Shown here piece after piece: positions 35,884 to 47,251 of a DNA stretch of 64,000 nucleotides. The notes beneath the pieces were generated by a model, which saw nothing but the letters and a program-made list of their open reading frames with translations, searched no databases and was not told where the DNA came from. How positions within the stretch are numbered: the first letter of the stretch is position 1; every line of letters starts with the position of its first letter. This stretch comes from Diadema setosum (lineage: Eukaryota > Echinodermata > Echinoidea > Diadematoida > Diadematidae): the NCBI RefSeq assembly GCF_964275005.1, contig NC_092697.1, forward strand, positions 11,959,227 through 12,023,226, given 5' to 3'. Both the position numbers and the translations under genes were made by a program.

Positions 35884-37857
35884 TCTCTCTGTCTCTTCCT
35901 CCTTCCCCTCCTCCTCCTCCTCATCATCATCATTATCATCATGACCATCACCACCACCATCATCATCATCATCATCATCATCATCACCACCACCATCATC
36001 ATCTTCATTATCCTCATCCTCATCCTAATCATCATCATCAGACATCAGTTTGGCAACCCACTGGCCAGGAACCAGCTGATGCAGAAGAAGATGGCAGACA
36101 TGCTGACAGAGATCTCGATCGCTCTCCAGTCCTGCATCCAAGTCGGCCGTCTCAAGGATGCCGGGAAGTAGGTTTTGTCATATTTTAGAATGTTTTCCTT
36201 TTGCAGGGATAGCACACATTGGGCTTGGGATGCCATAGAAATACCCTGGTAGTGATTGTTGTGAAAGCAAATCATAATAAAAAGAGAAAGCACACCATGT
36301 GAAAATGGTCATATTTAGGAGGATATAAGATTTTCTTTGTTTCTTTCACAGTGTGTGCAGGATGGATTAGGATACTGTATATGTTAAGATAGGACTAGGG
36401 TTTACTGTCAGTTAAATACAGTACCAGTGGAAATTGACATTGAGATGTCATGTAAAAGTGGAATTTTTCTCACTCAGTTGGGTAAAATGAATGTGGGTGT
36501 TTTAAATTCCATGGAAACAAGGAAGTAAAATATTATTACAAATCACCATTGAAAATACTTGCACTCTTCTATTTTCGCGCTAGTATTGTGTTGCACGAAA
36601 TGCACAAAAATTGCCACTGACAGAGTAGTGAGCTGATCGAATTGCCTGTACCATGTTAAGCCACTGGTTCATGTCTAGACATGCTTTTGGAATAGAGAGT
36701 CTGCTCCCCCCTGTGAATTTAGGACGAGTTAGTAGTGCTGATGTTTATACATGTCCACTATTATTTCTTACCCCAGAGCAACCCCTGAGATGATCTCTCT
36801 CATTAAGCGGAACTCCTGTGGCAAGTCGCTGGACATCGCCCGTGTGGCGCGGGACATGCTTGGAGGTAACGGCATTTCAGACGAGTACCACGTCATCAGG
36901 CATGTCATGAATCTGGAGGCTGTCAACACGTATGAAGGTGAGAGCAGTGTTTTGTGCATGTTCAACCCTGCTAGTGTGGAGGTGCTTAGCTTTCTTAACT
37001 TGTCAATCACTACTGAGTAATCCATCCAAATGTGACTTTCATAGTTTTAAAGTTAGGAAGCCCACTTGGGTGTTGCAATGTGCCTCAGCCCAACAGAAGG
37101 GTCATTGTGACATAATTGGGATTAAGAGGATAAGAATCTCTAATCATTGGCAAAAAAATTCAAGATATCTGTGCCCATTGGCAAAAGAAAAAAAAAAGAA
37201 AAACACTCCAGCATGCGTGCCAATCTGCAAGCAAAGCACAGAAAGGGTTGCAAGGAAATGAAAGATATGAGACATTATTTATGTTGTGTTTGGTCAGTGG
37301 TATGCCATTTTAGATTTACTAGGTAGATTCCTAAAAGACCAGCTAGTTGCATTATAAAGGAATGTACAATATGACCTTCAAATTTTGTATTCTTCCATAT
37401 TTTCTCTTCTTCACTGAATATGCACTTTTATTCATTGCCCTCCTTATTCGTCATCACAAAATAAGCCTGTCAGGAAGTCTTCGGAAAGTGTAAAGCATGT
37501 ACTCTAGTGCAGAGGTGTAATCCACTTTTCAGCTACAAAGAAACTTGAAAGATTTTTCGGATGAAAAAGTAAAGAATGAAGTATCAGTCTTAGTGATGTT
37601 GAATAATGAAGATGTTGAATTATAGAAGTGATTTCCTCTTATGTTGACTGAAGCCAAGTAATGACTGTACATCTGCCAGGATCATTGACATTTATCTTAC
37701 TTAACAATTTGATATCTGTTGTCTTTGACTGCAATGTACAGTGGGGAATATCAATATTATGTTCTCTGTTTCCCCCGAAGGTACACACGACATTCATGCT
37801 CTCATCCTTGGCCGCGCCATCACGGGACTGCAGTCATTTACGGCAACCAGCAAGTAG
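27988..37857 (+). CDS. GCDH: Glutaryl-CoA dehydrogenase, mitochondrial; complete, 9 exons, 443 aa
   Basis: Joined exons: 27988-28093, 32070-32240, 32780-33013, 33437-33566, 34273-34495, 34916-35019, 36042-36167, 36777-36937, 37781-37857 (1,332 nt), all GT-AG, phases closing. The enzyme is an FAD-dependent acyl-CoA dehydrogenase that oxidises and decarboxylates glutaryl-CoA to crotonyl-CoA in lysine, hydroxylysine and tryptophan breakdown, in the mitochondrial matrix. The Arg-rich, acid-poor N-terminus ([14 protein letters not shown]) fits a mitochondrial presequence. The family signature [14 protein letters not shown], the substrate-binding block [16 protein letters not shown], and [16 protein letters not shown] followed by [13 protein letters not shown] are present. 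Glu418 in TYEGT corresponds to the catalytic base. Length is close to human GCDH (438 aa as I recall). An in-frame TAG precedes the ATG, fixing the start. It appears intact. Confidence 0.97.
28315..28401. mobile_element. 87-bp palindromic element with 10-bp flanking direct repeat
   Basis: TAACCGTAGT occurs at 28305-28314 and 28402-28411. Between the copies, arms of about 28 bp (GACAGAAAGATCCGTCTGTC..GGAGGAC and its inverted partner with a few differences) enclose a loop of about 27 nt. This looks like a very small MITE with a target duplication. GCDH intron 1. Confidence 0.6.
28581..29856. repeat. Inverted repeat pair 1.2 kb apart in GCDH intron 1
   Basis: GGTAATCGTGTAGAAATGCA plus CACCTACC at 28581-28608 recurs inverted at 29820-29856, where a 9-bp CATGCACAC is additionally duplicated. 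These could be the ends of an otherwise unrecognised element or an inverted duplication. No coding sequence lies between. Confidence 0.45.
30047..31273. mobile_element. TA-flanked element with six CAGTATTCGGTCAC motifs
   Basis: TA at 30045-30046 and 31274-31275 flank ends GGGTAA and TTACCC. The motif CAGTATTCGGTCAC occurs at 30059, 30243 (one mismatch) and 30263 in forward orientation, and inverted at 30384, 31230 (one mismatch) and about 31248. Repeated subterminal motifs are characteristic of transposase-binding sites in DNA transposons. No transposase is encoded. A second element is nested inside. Lies in GCDH intron 1. Confidence 0.7.
30481..30931. mobile_element. Nested repeat element with AGCTCACCTGAG ends
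   Basis: Starts TAGCTCACCTGAGCC, which folds back onto GGCTCAAGTAAGCTA, continues through a CGTCCGTCGTCCGTCGT stretch, and ends CTCAGGTGAGCG...CCCGCGGGTCTCTTGTT. The outer AGCTCACCTGAG and CTCAGGTGAGC are inverted. I recall near-identical elements as abundant in marine invertebrate genomes. No protein is encoded. Confidence 0.75.
32070..32240 (+). CDS. GCDH: GCDH exon 2
   Basis: Encodes [18 protein letters not shown] and [16 protein letters not shown], matching the N-terminal helical domain of the family. Acceptor CACCTAG, donor GTAAGA. Confidence 0.96.
32321..32481. mobile_element. Palindromic MITE in GCDH intron 2
   Basis: GGTCCCATTTCATC..AAAAGTTGATATGATAGCAACTCTT..CTGGAATGG at the left is repeated inverted at the right, with a short spacer containing GCTGTTGCTATGG. 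About 160 bp, non-coding. Its ends resemble the element at 43149-43282. Confidence 0.8.
32780..33013 (+). CDS. GCDH: GCDH exon 3
   Basis: Encodes [19 protein letters not shown] and [20 protein letters not shown], almost identical to vertebrate GCDH in my memory. Donor GTACGC is weak but phase-correct. Confidence 0.97.
33437..33566 (+). CDS. GCDH: GCDH exon 4
   Basis: Encodes [19 protein letters not shown], the acyl-CoA dehydrogenase signature at the FAD/substrate site. The Trp codon is split by the following intron. Confidence 0.97.
34273..34495 (+). CDS. GCDH: GCDH exon 5
   Basis: Encodes [16 protein letters not shown] and [20 protein letters not shown]. Acceptor TTGGCAG follows a CT-rich tract; donor GTGAGT. 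Confidence 0.97.
34620..34680. repeat. (GAT)n microsatellite in GCDH intron 5
   Basis: About 20 GAT units, 125 bp downstream of the exon 5 donor. Confidence 0.95.
34916..35019 (+). CDS. GCDH: GCDH exon 6
   Basis: Encodes [19 protein letters not shown] and [12 protein letters not shown]. Pyrimidine-rich acceptor, donor GTGAGT. Confidence 0.97.
35850..36041. repeat. (CT)n/(CTC)n/(CAT)n compound microsatellite ending at the GCDH exon 7 acceptor
   Basis: CT runs (35850-35895), then CTCCTC, then CATCAT with CACCAC interruptions up to the splice-site AG at 36040-36041. Confidence 0.95.
36042..36167 (+). CDS. GCDH: GCDH exon 7
   Basis: Encodes [20 protein letters not shown]. The 3' splice site CATCATCAG is itself the end of a (CAT)n microsatellite, with a (CT)n tract further upstream acting as pyrimidine tract. 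Confidence 0.96.
36777..36937 (+). CDS. GCDH: GCDH exon 8
   Basis: Encodes [39 protein letters not shown]; its last full codon is the catalytic Glu418. Confidence 0.97.
37781..37857 (+). CDS. GCDH: GCDH exon 9 (C-terminus)
   Basis: Encodes [20 protein letters not shown] and ends TATSK-stop. The conserved GRAITG block is present. Confidence 0.97.
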
Positions 37858-40690
37858 GCTTCTTGTCATGGCAAGTGTATGGACGCTTTCCTTTCACATC
37901 CTGACCAGCTCCAACCCCATGACCCCTTGACCTTTTAAAACAAAGAGACTTCATCTTTAATACTCCCGTAGGATCCAACTGCATGTCATCACCTGTGTTC
38001 GATGTATGCTGTGTTGGTGGAACACACCAATTTAATGAGACTCCATTTCCTTGATGTAGGATCTATCCGTGTGTCAAATTGTGTGTGATGTATACTGTAT
38101 GGATGAAACGAAGCAATTCACTTGTACTCCACATTACCGCTATGGGATCTGTTTGCATGTCAAAGAATCTGTATTGTGTGTATGGTAGTTTTGTGTGAAT
38201 GGAGGAGGGATATTACCATCAGTCAAAAGACATTTGATATGATTTTTCAGCCGTGAAGAAAGAGTAGAGGTTACAGTGTTGCAATATAGGAGTGACATTG
38301 ATGACTGGTACATGGAGAGTGAGTGATGATTGAAAAGGGGGAAAAGGGGGGGGGGGGGGAGCAGAGTGTATTTCTGCCACAAGAGATTATTGCAGGGGTA
38401 TTGTCATCACATTTTTATCCCAGTGTTTGAATGCTGTTTTGGGGTTGTGCTGTAAGAAGTTCAAATGTCACAAAATTAAGGACCACATGATGTTTTGCCA
38501 TTCAAATGTCGGATTTTGTTCTCTTTTTGTGATAGTAATATAAACTTCCCGTCTTTTAAAAATATTCTACAAGTTATTGTGGCAGATGTAACAGGTGTCA
38601 TAACAGTATATAATTAATCAAGGTGTCAAATATGAAGGAAAGTATTAAAATGCTATTGATCATGCTTTCTCTTGGATGTTTAAAGCAGTTTCATACAATA
38701 CCTGGCAGAGTGTGAATGTAATGTCATGTTTCATATTTGTGTGTGTTCCTGCATGTGTGTGTGTTTGTTATGGATTTTTTTTTTTTTCTCAGTTCAGGAA
38801 GTAGTTGAATAACATCAATACTTCTAGACATACCTTCACTGCTGTTGAGTAGTATATTTGCACTTGTATTATTGGTCAAGTGGGGGAACTCATGTTGCTG
38901 TAGTTTAGATAACTTTCTGTACCTCTGCACCAGAGTATTACAAGGACATCATCTATAATATTGTCTGAAATAGTTTGTGAGTTATGTATCTTCTGTAAGA
39001 TGTGCATTAACTTAATTATATGCCAACAAGATGAAGTGACAAGTTAGAAGCAAAACTTCTCTGGGATGAAAAGGGTCAGCTTTGAGAGGAAGAAACGAAA
39101 GTGAGATGTTACAATGTAAGGTGGAGATACTTAGTAAAGTAGGATAATTAATTTTTTTGATGCACCACTTATATTCAGTTTTTAACATGGTAGAGAGGAA
39201 TTGATTGTGGCTGAAGGAGTGCATCATAATGATAGTATATGTGATCAAACTTATTGTGTTTGTTTGTTTGGTTGTTTGTTTGTGGGGTTTTTTTTTTGTT
39301 TTTTTTTGGGGGGGGGGGTGAGGTGGGGGTGGGATGGGGTAATCATGTTGTTTTCACTACTACTATGTGTTTGCCCGGCATTTCTTCAATCTGCTTAATA
39401 GTTACTGGATGTCTTTAGAGTAGTTACAGTGTACATCCAGCAGGACCAAGGAAAAACACTGGTTATTGAAGGCAATGACCTCTGAATTGAGTTAAAATGT
39501 TTTTGTCATTGTAACTTATGAATCTGTATGCTCTGAAAATATTAGCTGTTGTCTTTTACGGTAGTGAAGTTAGTGTGGGTATTGGCTGATTGTACTTGTA
39601 ATGGTGTGTGTGAGGGTGTGATTTGGGCGCAAGACAGTGCAAGAAGGTCGTAACTCACTATCTGGTGTCCACTGTTCATGGACTCGCGCCTCACTGTGAG
39701 TTGAGTTTACACTGCAAAAATTTTGTCATCATTACAGTAATCAGAGAGCGGGAGAGTACCTCCAAAATTGTGCTAAAGTATTTATATGCCTCTGCTTGCA
39801 AAGAAAGTTAGAGGTGTAATTCTGTAGTGTTATGTCCATGTCCACTGTGAATAACCAAGGCATTCACTATCAAACACTTCATGATCTACAAATTCATTGT
39901 ATTCTAATACATCTATTTGCCGAGTAGTGCTTATTGTCTTCATTTGTAATTGGTAGACGTGCTGCTGTGATAATCAAAAAAACTTGTTTCAACAATGTCA
40001 GATATTTACAGACGTGTTGGGCTTTTGAGTTTGACTCACATCTGCTGTGACAAGTGTGAAGATTTACACAAGAGGGGAGATATTCACAGACTACAATTCA
40101 TCTCCAGAAATCTAGTGAAAATTCATATTGATCTTGGAGTAAGACTAGTTGGCAAGCTCAAGAGATTGCAAGTAATCATCAACAGTGCAATGCCAAATGT
40201 TTTCTATTTTCTTCAGTTCCTCTTCTCCACATGTATATATTTACTGTGATGACATTGGGCAAGAAGAGGGATTCCATACCATTGTAATGGATTTGTTCTA
40301 TTTAAGTAGAAGCATGAAAATGTTGAACTACTGTATTTTCAGTAATCCATGTTCTGATCTTTCATCATTTCTTTTGGGTACATGTTCCATTTTAAATGGT
40401 AGACATCTTCACAGATACCAAGGGAAGATTAATAGTAAAAAAAATCTGTGTACAGTAACTGCAATTATACAAATTTTGGAATTCTGGGGTACTAATTAGA
40501 ATTATGTGAGTCTGTCAGAGAAATGCATATTGAAGCCAAACACATGGGACATTTGCTTGCTATGTGAAGCAATAGAAAATGTATACACTAATGGTGGCTG
40601 AAGGGCAGTCAAATGTGTGATGTCTATTTTTATGCAAACTTCTAAAGGTTTTCTCTTCTGAGTGTGAATAAAACATGTTCAACCTGTGCA
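37858..40690 (+). other. GCDH: Probable GCDH 3' untranslated region
   Basis: No AATAAA is evident between the stop codon and 40667, where AATAAA is followed by GT-rich sequence. This implies a 3' UTR of about 2.8 kb. It includes two G-rich tracts on the sense strand (38336-38360 and 39305-39342). The extent is inferred. Confidence 0.45.
40667..40672 (+). terminator. GCDH: Candidate GCDH poly(A) signal
   Basis: AATAAA in GTGAATAAAACATG, followed 50-75 nt later by TTTGTGTTCAACTGTGTGG. Confidence 0.5.
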
Positions 40691-43148
40691 TATATATGAG
40701 CATTCATTCTGAGACATTTTTATTTTGTGTTCAACTGTGTGGACTTCATTCAGACTGTATGTCCTCTTGATATGTCCGGATCTTACCTCCAGGGTTTTGT
40801 TTGTTAGGTTTTTGTGGCATGAGTGTAATGTGATGAAAAAACTTTTTTAGTGCGATTAAAGTTTGCACAGCACACAAGTCTCTTGCTCTGCACTTTATCT
40901 CACTGTAAAAGCTGTCATTTTTGCATACAGAAATTTTCGCCAACGAGGAGGTTGCAGACATTTTTGCAATTTGACACCAAGACTATCGTGAGTGCACTAA
41001 TGCCTGTCCATTCACTCTATCAGATGCAACCCAGATCAGGTGGCGATATTTTCATTTACCGCTAAATTCGCAGCCCAGCAATGATTCGCAAATTCACAAA
41101 ATTAAACCCTCACAAAACTAACAGCTTTTACAATGACACCAGCTCCACCTACAAATGTATCTGATTTGTCGTAATGTAACTTCTCATTTATGACACAAAG
41201 ACGGGTAGAAAAACCGTGAAAGCAACACAAAGACATTTCCAGTGTCAAGTAATATTTCATTTCTCTTGAAAATTTTATGTAATGGCACATAACTATTAAT
41301 TTCATATCTTACATTCATCACAAACTCTGTACAACACTCTGTGTCACTGTATTTCCGACATAATATCAAAAGCAATTTCATGTCAAGTGCAACATGAAAA
41401 TTTGTCGTTTCAAAAAATTTGACCTTGCCTTTAGCGCCTCTCTTTTCCTCAATCAGACACAGATGACGTAGAAAAGACTTTCAGTCGACAGGATTATGTT
41501 CTGTTCAACTTACAGGCATTCATTTTCCTGAGCGGATCTCTACGGTAAACTACAGTAAATACACAGTACTCTCAGATATGATAAACAAAAGCAAGTCAGT
41601 ATTCAAAATAGCTACTATCTCTGGTTTTTAGTAAAGTTTTGTTCTATATACTCCCTTTGCTGTATGTTAGAAGACAATATGACTGCTTGTACAGTCCCTG
41701 TGAGGCGGCCAGTACACTTCAAAATATTTTGACAAAAACAGCGACAAAAATCCCCTACAAAATGTGCATTAATTTCTGGCAGCTGTTCTCCAAAACCAGC
41801 TGTTCCCCCAATGCAGCTATTCCCCATAACCCATTTAAAAAAATTGTGACTATGTTAGCGAAGTACAAGATGACAGCGTATTTTGCAAATATTTGGAACG
41901 TTTGCATCCAACATCATGTCTAATAAACACGCATGAAAAATGTACTCCTGTCAATGCGAAGCATACTCTTACTTTCTCACACCTGCATAAGAAAAATCCA
42001 TATTTTCTCTGAAATGTACATGAAAGCACAGAGGAATATATTCGTAGTCAACAGAAACTGAGAAAAATTACAACAAAAAAAAATTAACATAGCATTTAAC
42101 AGGCTAAGAAAATTACCAAAACCATGTGCTGTTGATATGTGGCATACAAAATGAAACACTCAATTTTCGATGAAATTACAGAATTATTCAAAGTGAATTC
42201 ACAAACATGCTCTTATGTCAAGTAATTCATCACAGTCATTCAAAAAGAAATGAATGAAAAAAGAAAGAATTACATTCCTCGCTGCGTGGCCCACAGTTCA
42301 TTCCTTTCATTTCTGCTCAGTGAAGTACGATCATGTGCGATTCACATAGACATGAAAATATTGCCATTTCTCGACACGAATGTTTGAATGGTATTACTCG
42401 CTTGCACGTGATGACTCTCTTCGTAACTTTAAAGGCACTACACACGAATCACTCTGATACATACTCCACAACTCTCCTGGCAAACAGACAGTTATTGCTC
42501 CTTACATTATGTCAAAGCCTGTGCATCATCGCAAATCTTTATTATCATTTTTATTGATTTTTCTGGTAGTATGTGAGTGCAGAAATCGGATGAATGACAC
42601 TGGAAGAGGCAGCCACTTTAAAACATTTGTCAATGTCTCTAGAAGTTTTTATTTCTTGTAGGTCTGTTGTCACCCCTTCAGTCATGCATGATTAGTTCCG
42701 TGATTGCTCTCCGCAAACCTACCATGCAGCTCCGCGATCTATTCTTCGGACGTCGGAATGTATGTCAAACATGAACGTTTGTACTCACAGGGCAACGCAG
42801 AAATGTGATTATACCACAAAGTACCATCAAACAATCTTTCCTTGGGAATACTGATACGAGAAACTCACTGGTATGAGAAAACCGACAAGACAAACTGCCA
42901 GACACTTGAGACAAAAATATGCATGCATCAATATATGTCATAAGTTCATATTCTCTTAGTATTCCATCTTTGTTATGTTGGAGTTTGGTCTATTTGTTTG
43001 TTTGTTTGTTGCATTTGTTTGTTTTTTGAGACCCTGATGTTCCATGTGATGTAAAAAGAATGCCCTGTCTCAAGATATACACAAGAAAGCTTTATCATTA
43101 TTACATTGGTAGGGCAATGTATAGCTACAGCTTGGCGAAAGAGCAAGT

Positions 43149-43282
43149 GGGCCCCATTTCACAAAACTTGTTATCAATAACAAGTTACAATAGGTGTTAC
43201 AAGCTACTCTGATTGGCTCAGAGCAAATTTGTCATAGAAATGTGGCAGTTGTTACTGATACAAGTTTTTTTAAATGGGACCC
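43149..43282. mobile_element. Palindromic MITE (134 bp)
   Basis: GGGCCCCATTTC.CAAAACTTG at the left and its inverted counterpart GGGTCCCATTTAAA at the right; inner arms share GGTGTTACAAGCTACTCTGA in opposite orientation with mismatches. AGT on both sides may be a 3-bp target duplication. Confidence 0.78.
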
Positions 43283-46200
43283 AGTGCTCCACTTCATCCT
43301 TCCCTTCTTTCTACTTTGTTCATTCGGCATTGTCAAGCATGCTGCAGAGGGGCACACTGTGTCACATAGTAATATAATATTGCTCATGCTTCTACGCTTA
43401 CCATAACACGGTTTCATAGCTCTACTTTCCCCATTTAGTGTTAAACCTGCACTCATTCTTATGATACAGGGCTAGGAGCTGACTAATGTTAATTGTGGCT
43501 TCCCTTGTACAGTCTGCATTTCAAACACAATTCCAAATTGAAGACAGACAAAGCAATTTCACCTTTCAAACAATGCACGCCTGATGCACATGGCATGAAA
43601 CTTCCATGCAACAGCAGATGCCTAATCCGTGAACAACGATAGCATTGGGGTTTTCAGACCAGCAGAAAAAGAGATATGAACTATCTTCCTATTTTAAACA
43701 AACTTATCTCATCATGACAAAACAGAGCTATCCATGGAAAAAAACAGGAATTAAAAAGTTGGTTCACAAGGGTATGTAAGTCTGCATCACAACATATAAT
43801 GCAACACAGAGATATGAATTACAAATACTCAGGTCAAATCTCTGAAGTCTGGGCATATGCTGGCCTGCTTTATGAATTAAGATAGTGACATATGGCAGGA
43901 TAAGCACCCATCGTTTCACGGAATAACTCCCTACTGAAGTCTTGTAATACCAGTTTAAAATGACACCTCAGAAGATCGTGTCACACCAACGCGATACCAT
44001 CAAAACTTAGGTAAGGGACTAAACATCCTCGCCATATGGAGATGCACACAAAATGATGCCCTCCCTATAAACTAATTTGACAAAAACAGACAAACTTCAC
44101 GTTCTCCTCAAATAAGCATATGAAGCTGCCAGCATAATGCAAAGCATCCACAACCGGTGCAACATGAATAACGAGAAAGGGCAGTCATTTCAGACAAAAC
44201 ATGGCAGCAATGACCACTTTCTATTTAATAGTTGTTTTAATTCCGCACATTAATGCAATCCCAGCTCTTAATGACGCTTGGAGCCGCATGATATACATGT
44301 ATATCAGGTATATCTTTTAAAAAATATTTCCTTTATCGGTACGAATACTCTTTGCTGGGCACAAATTTTCATAGATTCTGCAATGTGAATCACCCATCAT
44401 AGTGACCTGCACACGACGCACCACAACTGTGCAATATTGCAAAGGGGGGAAAGGGGCTTGACCAGGTGCACACACTGATATTGGATTTTCTCAATATATT
44501 TCATGAGATTAAACAACAACAACAACATGCAGTCCTGATATCCAATTCCAGTCAAAGGTGGTATAAAAAGGCAATCATCTATAATTGTTCTGTACACAGG
44601 GCACTGCACCTTCATATGTGCTGGTGAATACAAAGTAATTTTTTTTTGTTTCTCCTCATGAAAAGAGGTCCAAACTCGATAGGAAAATTACCTGAATCAC
44701 GGGATGACAGTGATGTGTGCTGTTCGGGACAGCCTGGCTTGTGTCGTATTGCTCTCTGATTCTCATAGTACAAATGCCAAAATCACTTGTAATACAGTAT
44801 ACTATACATGCAATAGCTCAGTCTGCAATCGCTGTGTAGTCACAGTGTCTATGGGTACAATGATCACATCTCAACATGACAATACTCAGAACTCGTTTAT
44901 AAAAATAGCCTACTTTCCATCTCAAAGCCAGCCCATGCCTCAGCACTGCGTTGCTGTGAGATCACTGTTCATCTTTTCATTATTGGCAACTGCAAAAATA
45001 TGAGACATCTTTGTGCACGTCAATCTATTCCTGTAAGTTTAGACTTCATTCCACTGAGATCATACATTGCAATGACTTCCAGAGGCTAATAATTTGAAGT
45101 AACTCTCCAAGACTCAAGACGGTAATGCCACTGGTAATTAATGACCACTGAAGATACAGTACCATCATTCAGAATGTATCCTCCAAAACCAGAAAAGGAT
45201 GACTGAGCACCATCCACTCTAAAACACTGGTTCTCTACGGCAGCAGACTTATGGCATGGCGTAACCCAGGGCAACACGAACTATCACTTTATATCCAAGA
45301 ACTTGGGTTTCAGATAAGTTGATTTGCGTCTGCAAAGGAATCCCTTGCCCAATGCGAGAGGTAAAGACTTTGCCTGTAGAATCGACTGGCTCAGCTGGTG
45401 CCACAACACCACACTAAGATAGGAAATCCCAAGATGGACTCTGGCGTAAATGCAGCCCCAGTGCCAAGTGCCTATACTGGTAAAAATCTTCATTCAAAGA
45501 CATTATGCAAGTTTAGCATCAAACTGTGATAAGGTATTCCTAACATAGGTTGAATGTCCCATATGATGGATACCATGGTATTTAAAGCATATAATTATGT
45601 TGCTCTCTTTTTCACTTACATGTTTTTCTAATTCTTTACTTCTATCAAGCCCACGCTTTCCTTGTTAATTCTCCAGCACATCAGCCGAAATATTACCAGC
45701 ATTAATGTTATTAAATTCTTAAACTGAATGGAATGGAATATAAGATATATAAAAAAACAGATTTCTTATCTAACACATGACATATCTTACTTTTTTATTG
45801 TTTTTTTTTTCCTGACTGCAAGATGCCTGTCACATTTGTATAGGAAAAAAAAATAGCAAAGATACTCTTTCTCATAACAACCTTAGATAGCCTATATACT
45901 CTGAACGTGAAAAATGTGACTTAAAATGAGACTGGGAAAATTGACCTACGGACCAACAACACTTTCAAACTGTTCTCTAGTAGTTTCCCAGCAGTTTTAG
46001 TAGCTGTATGATTTCAAATAATTTACAGGCTTTACATTTTTTACCCCCTCTAGTCCCTTTCAATCACTAGCTCCAGATACAAATCTGCTACATAAGACTT
46101 ACTGATTTGTGACCGTGTCAGACAAAATACATACATGAAAATATCAGTACTAGGGCCGATTTCCATCCAGTTCATGAAGAGAACATTAAGTTTTTTGCTA

Positions 46201-46819
46201 TCTTTTGTCTCACAAAGTTTTAACATTCCCCCTGTCTTGAAGGAAGAGTTCACAGTAATGGGCAAACATACATGCCATTTGACTATTTATTTCAGAATGG
46301 CCCACTTCTCACTGGTGTATCTCATTTATCTATGGCCGGCACACTTCGCACATTCATGTCCAATGGCCACCTGTACTTTGTCCAAGAAGGATGGACACAG
46401 ACAATGGACATTCGTAGTATGTGTGACACAGTGATCACTGTCTACGAAAGTTGTGACCACAATCAGTGTGTGATGACAAGATGGCTGGTTTCTGTTCCAA
46501 ACAATACGAAGCCACTCTAGTATGTTCTCTCTTTCTCTCTCTATTTCAAAATCACCAGCAGCCCCTGAATAATGCATTCTACATCCACCTGATTAAAAGC
46601 TTCCTCCTAAGTATTTCAATCAGAAAGCTACTGACTCTGCAGAGACTCCACACTTTCCCCGCATTCTCAGCAAAAGATTGGCAAAGAGTCTGCTCATACT
46701 CCCGCCCCAAATCACACATTATGTTAGTCAGTACCTGTTCACAACAAGATATGACGCTACATCCACATTCATGCCTTACTCTAATCATCATCTTCTTTCA
46801 TCACCTCCACTATTCGGAC

Positions 46820-46876
46820 TAGGGGTGGGGGTTGGGGGTTGACTGGGGTGGGAAAAGAGGGGGGGGGTGGGGAGGA
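46820..46876 (+). repeat. G-rich tract just past the USP24 stop codon
   Basis: At least five runs of four or more G on the plus strand, opposite the first 70 nt of the USP24 3' UTR. It can form a G-quadruplex in DNA; in the USP24 RNA it is C-rich. Confidence 0.8.
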
Positions 46877-46888
46877 CATTGCACATTT

Positions 46889-47251
46889 TTATCCATCGAC
46901 ATCATCAACCCCAGTGATGGTCTCGATCAGCTTGTTCTTCTCGCCGCTGTCCACTCGCTTGTGACCATTGTCGTTGACCTCTGACCCCTCCGATGACCCA
47001 TTGACCTCCACCTGGGGGGTGATGGTCCCCTCGGTGGTATTCTCACCCTCCCCAGTATCATCCCTGTCCTCCTCCTCCTCCTCTTCCTCCTCCTCCTCCC
47101 GCACAGCCTCCACGTCCTGGGTGGTCAGTTCAGTGAGCAGGGCGGTGGCCTCGGCCAGGGTGTCCTGGGCGCTCATGGTGCGCTGGAAGCCCTTGCTGGT
47201 GGACGACTCGTTGGACATGGAGCTCTGCGGGTTCCAGTACGGCTCTGTCAT
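46889..47251 (-). CDS. USP24: USP24 terminal exon with poly-Glu
   Basis: Encodes [20 protein letters not shown] and [16 protein letters not shown], then a Glu-rich acidic stretch with a run of ten Glu, then GVDDVDG-stop (TAA). The ends match human USP24; the acidic middle is lineage-specific. Confidence 0.95.
   Translation of the reverse strand: MTEPYWNPQSSMSNESSTSKGFQRTMSAQDTLAEATALLTELTTQDVEAVREEEEEEEEEEDRDDTGEGENTTEGTITPQVEVNGSSEGSEVNDNGHKRVDSGEKNKLIETITGVDDVDG

Larger units (their letters stand above)
40691..46888. other. Convergent intergenic space, probably including the USP24 3' UTR
   Basis: No coding exon found. On the minus strand, AATAAA hexamers occur at 42538-42543, 42550-42555, 42648-42653, 45794-45799 and 46286-46291; any could end USP24 transcripts, and the cluster near 42.6 kb would give a 3' UTR of about 4.3 kb. 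One MITE lies at 43149-43282. The rest shows no repeat structure that I could recognise. Confidence 0.45.
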
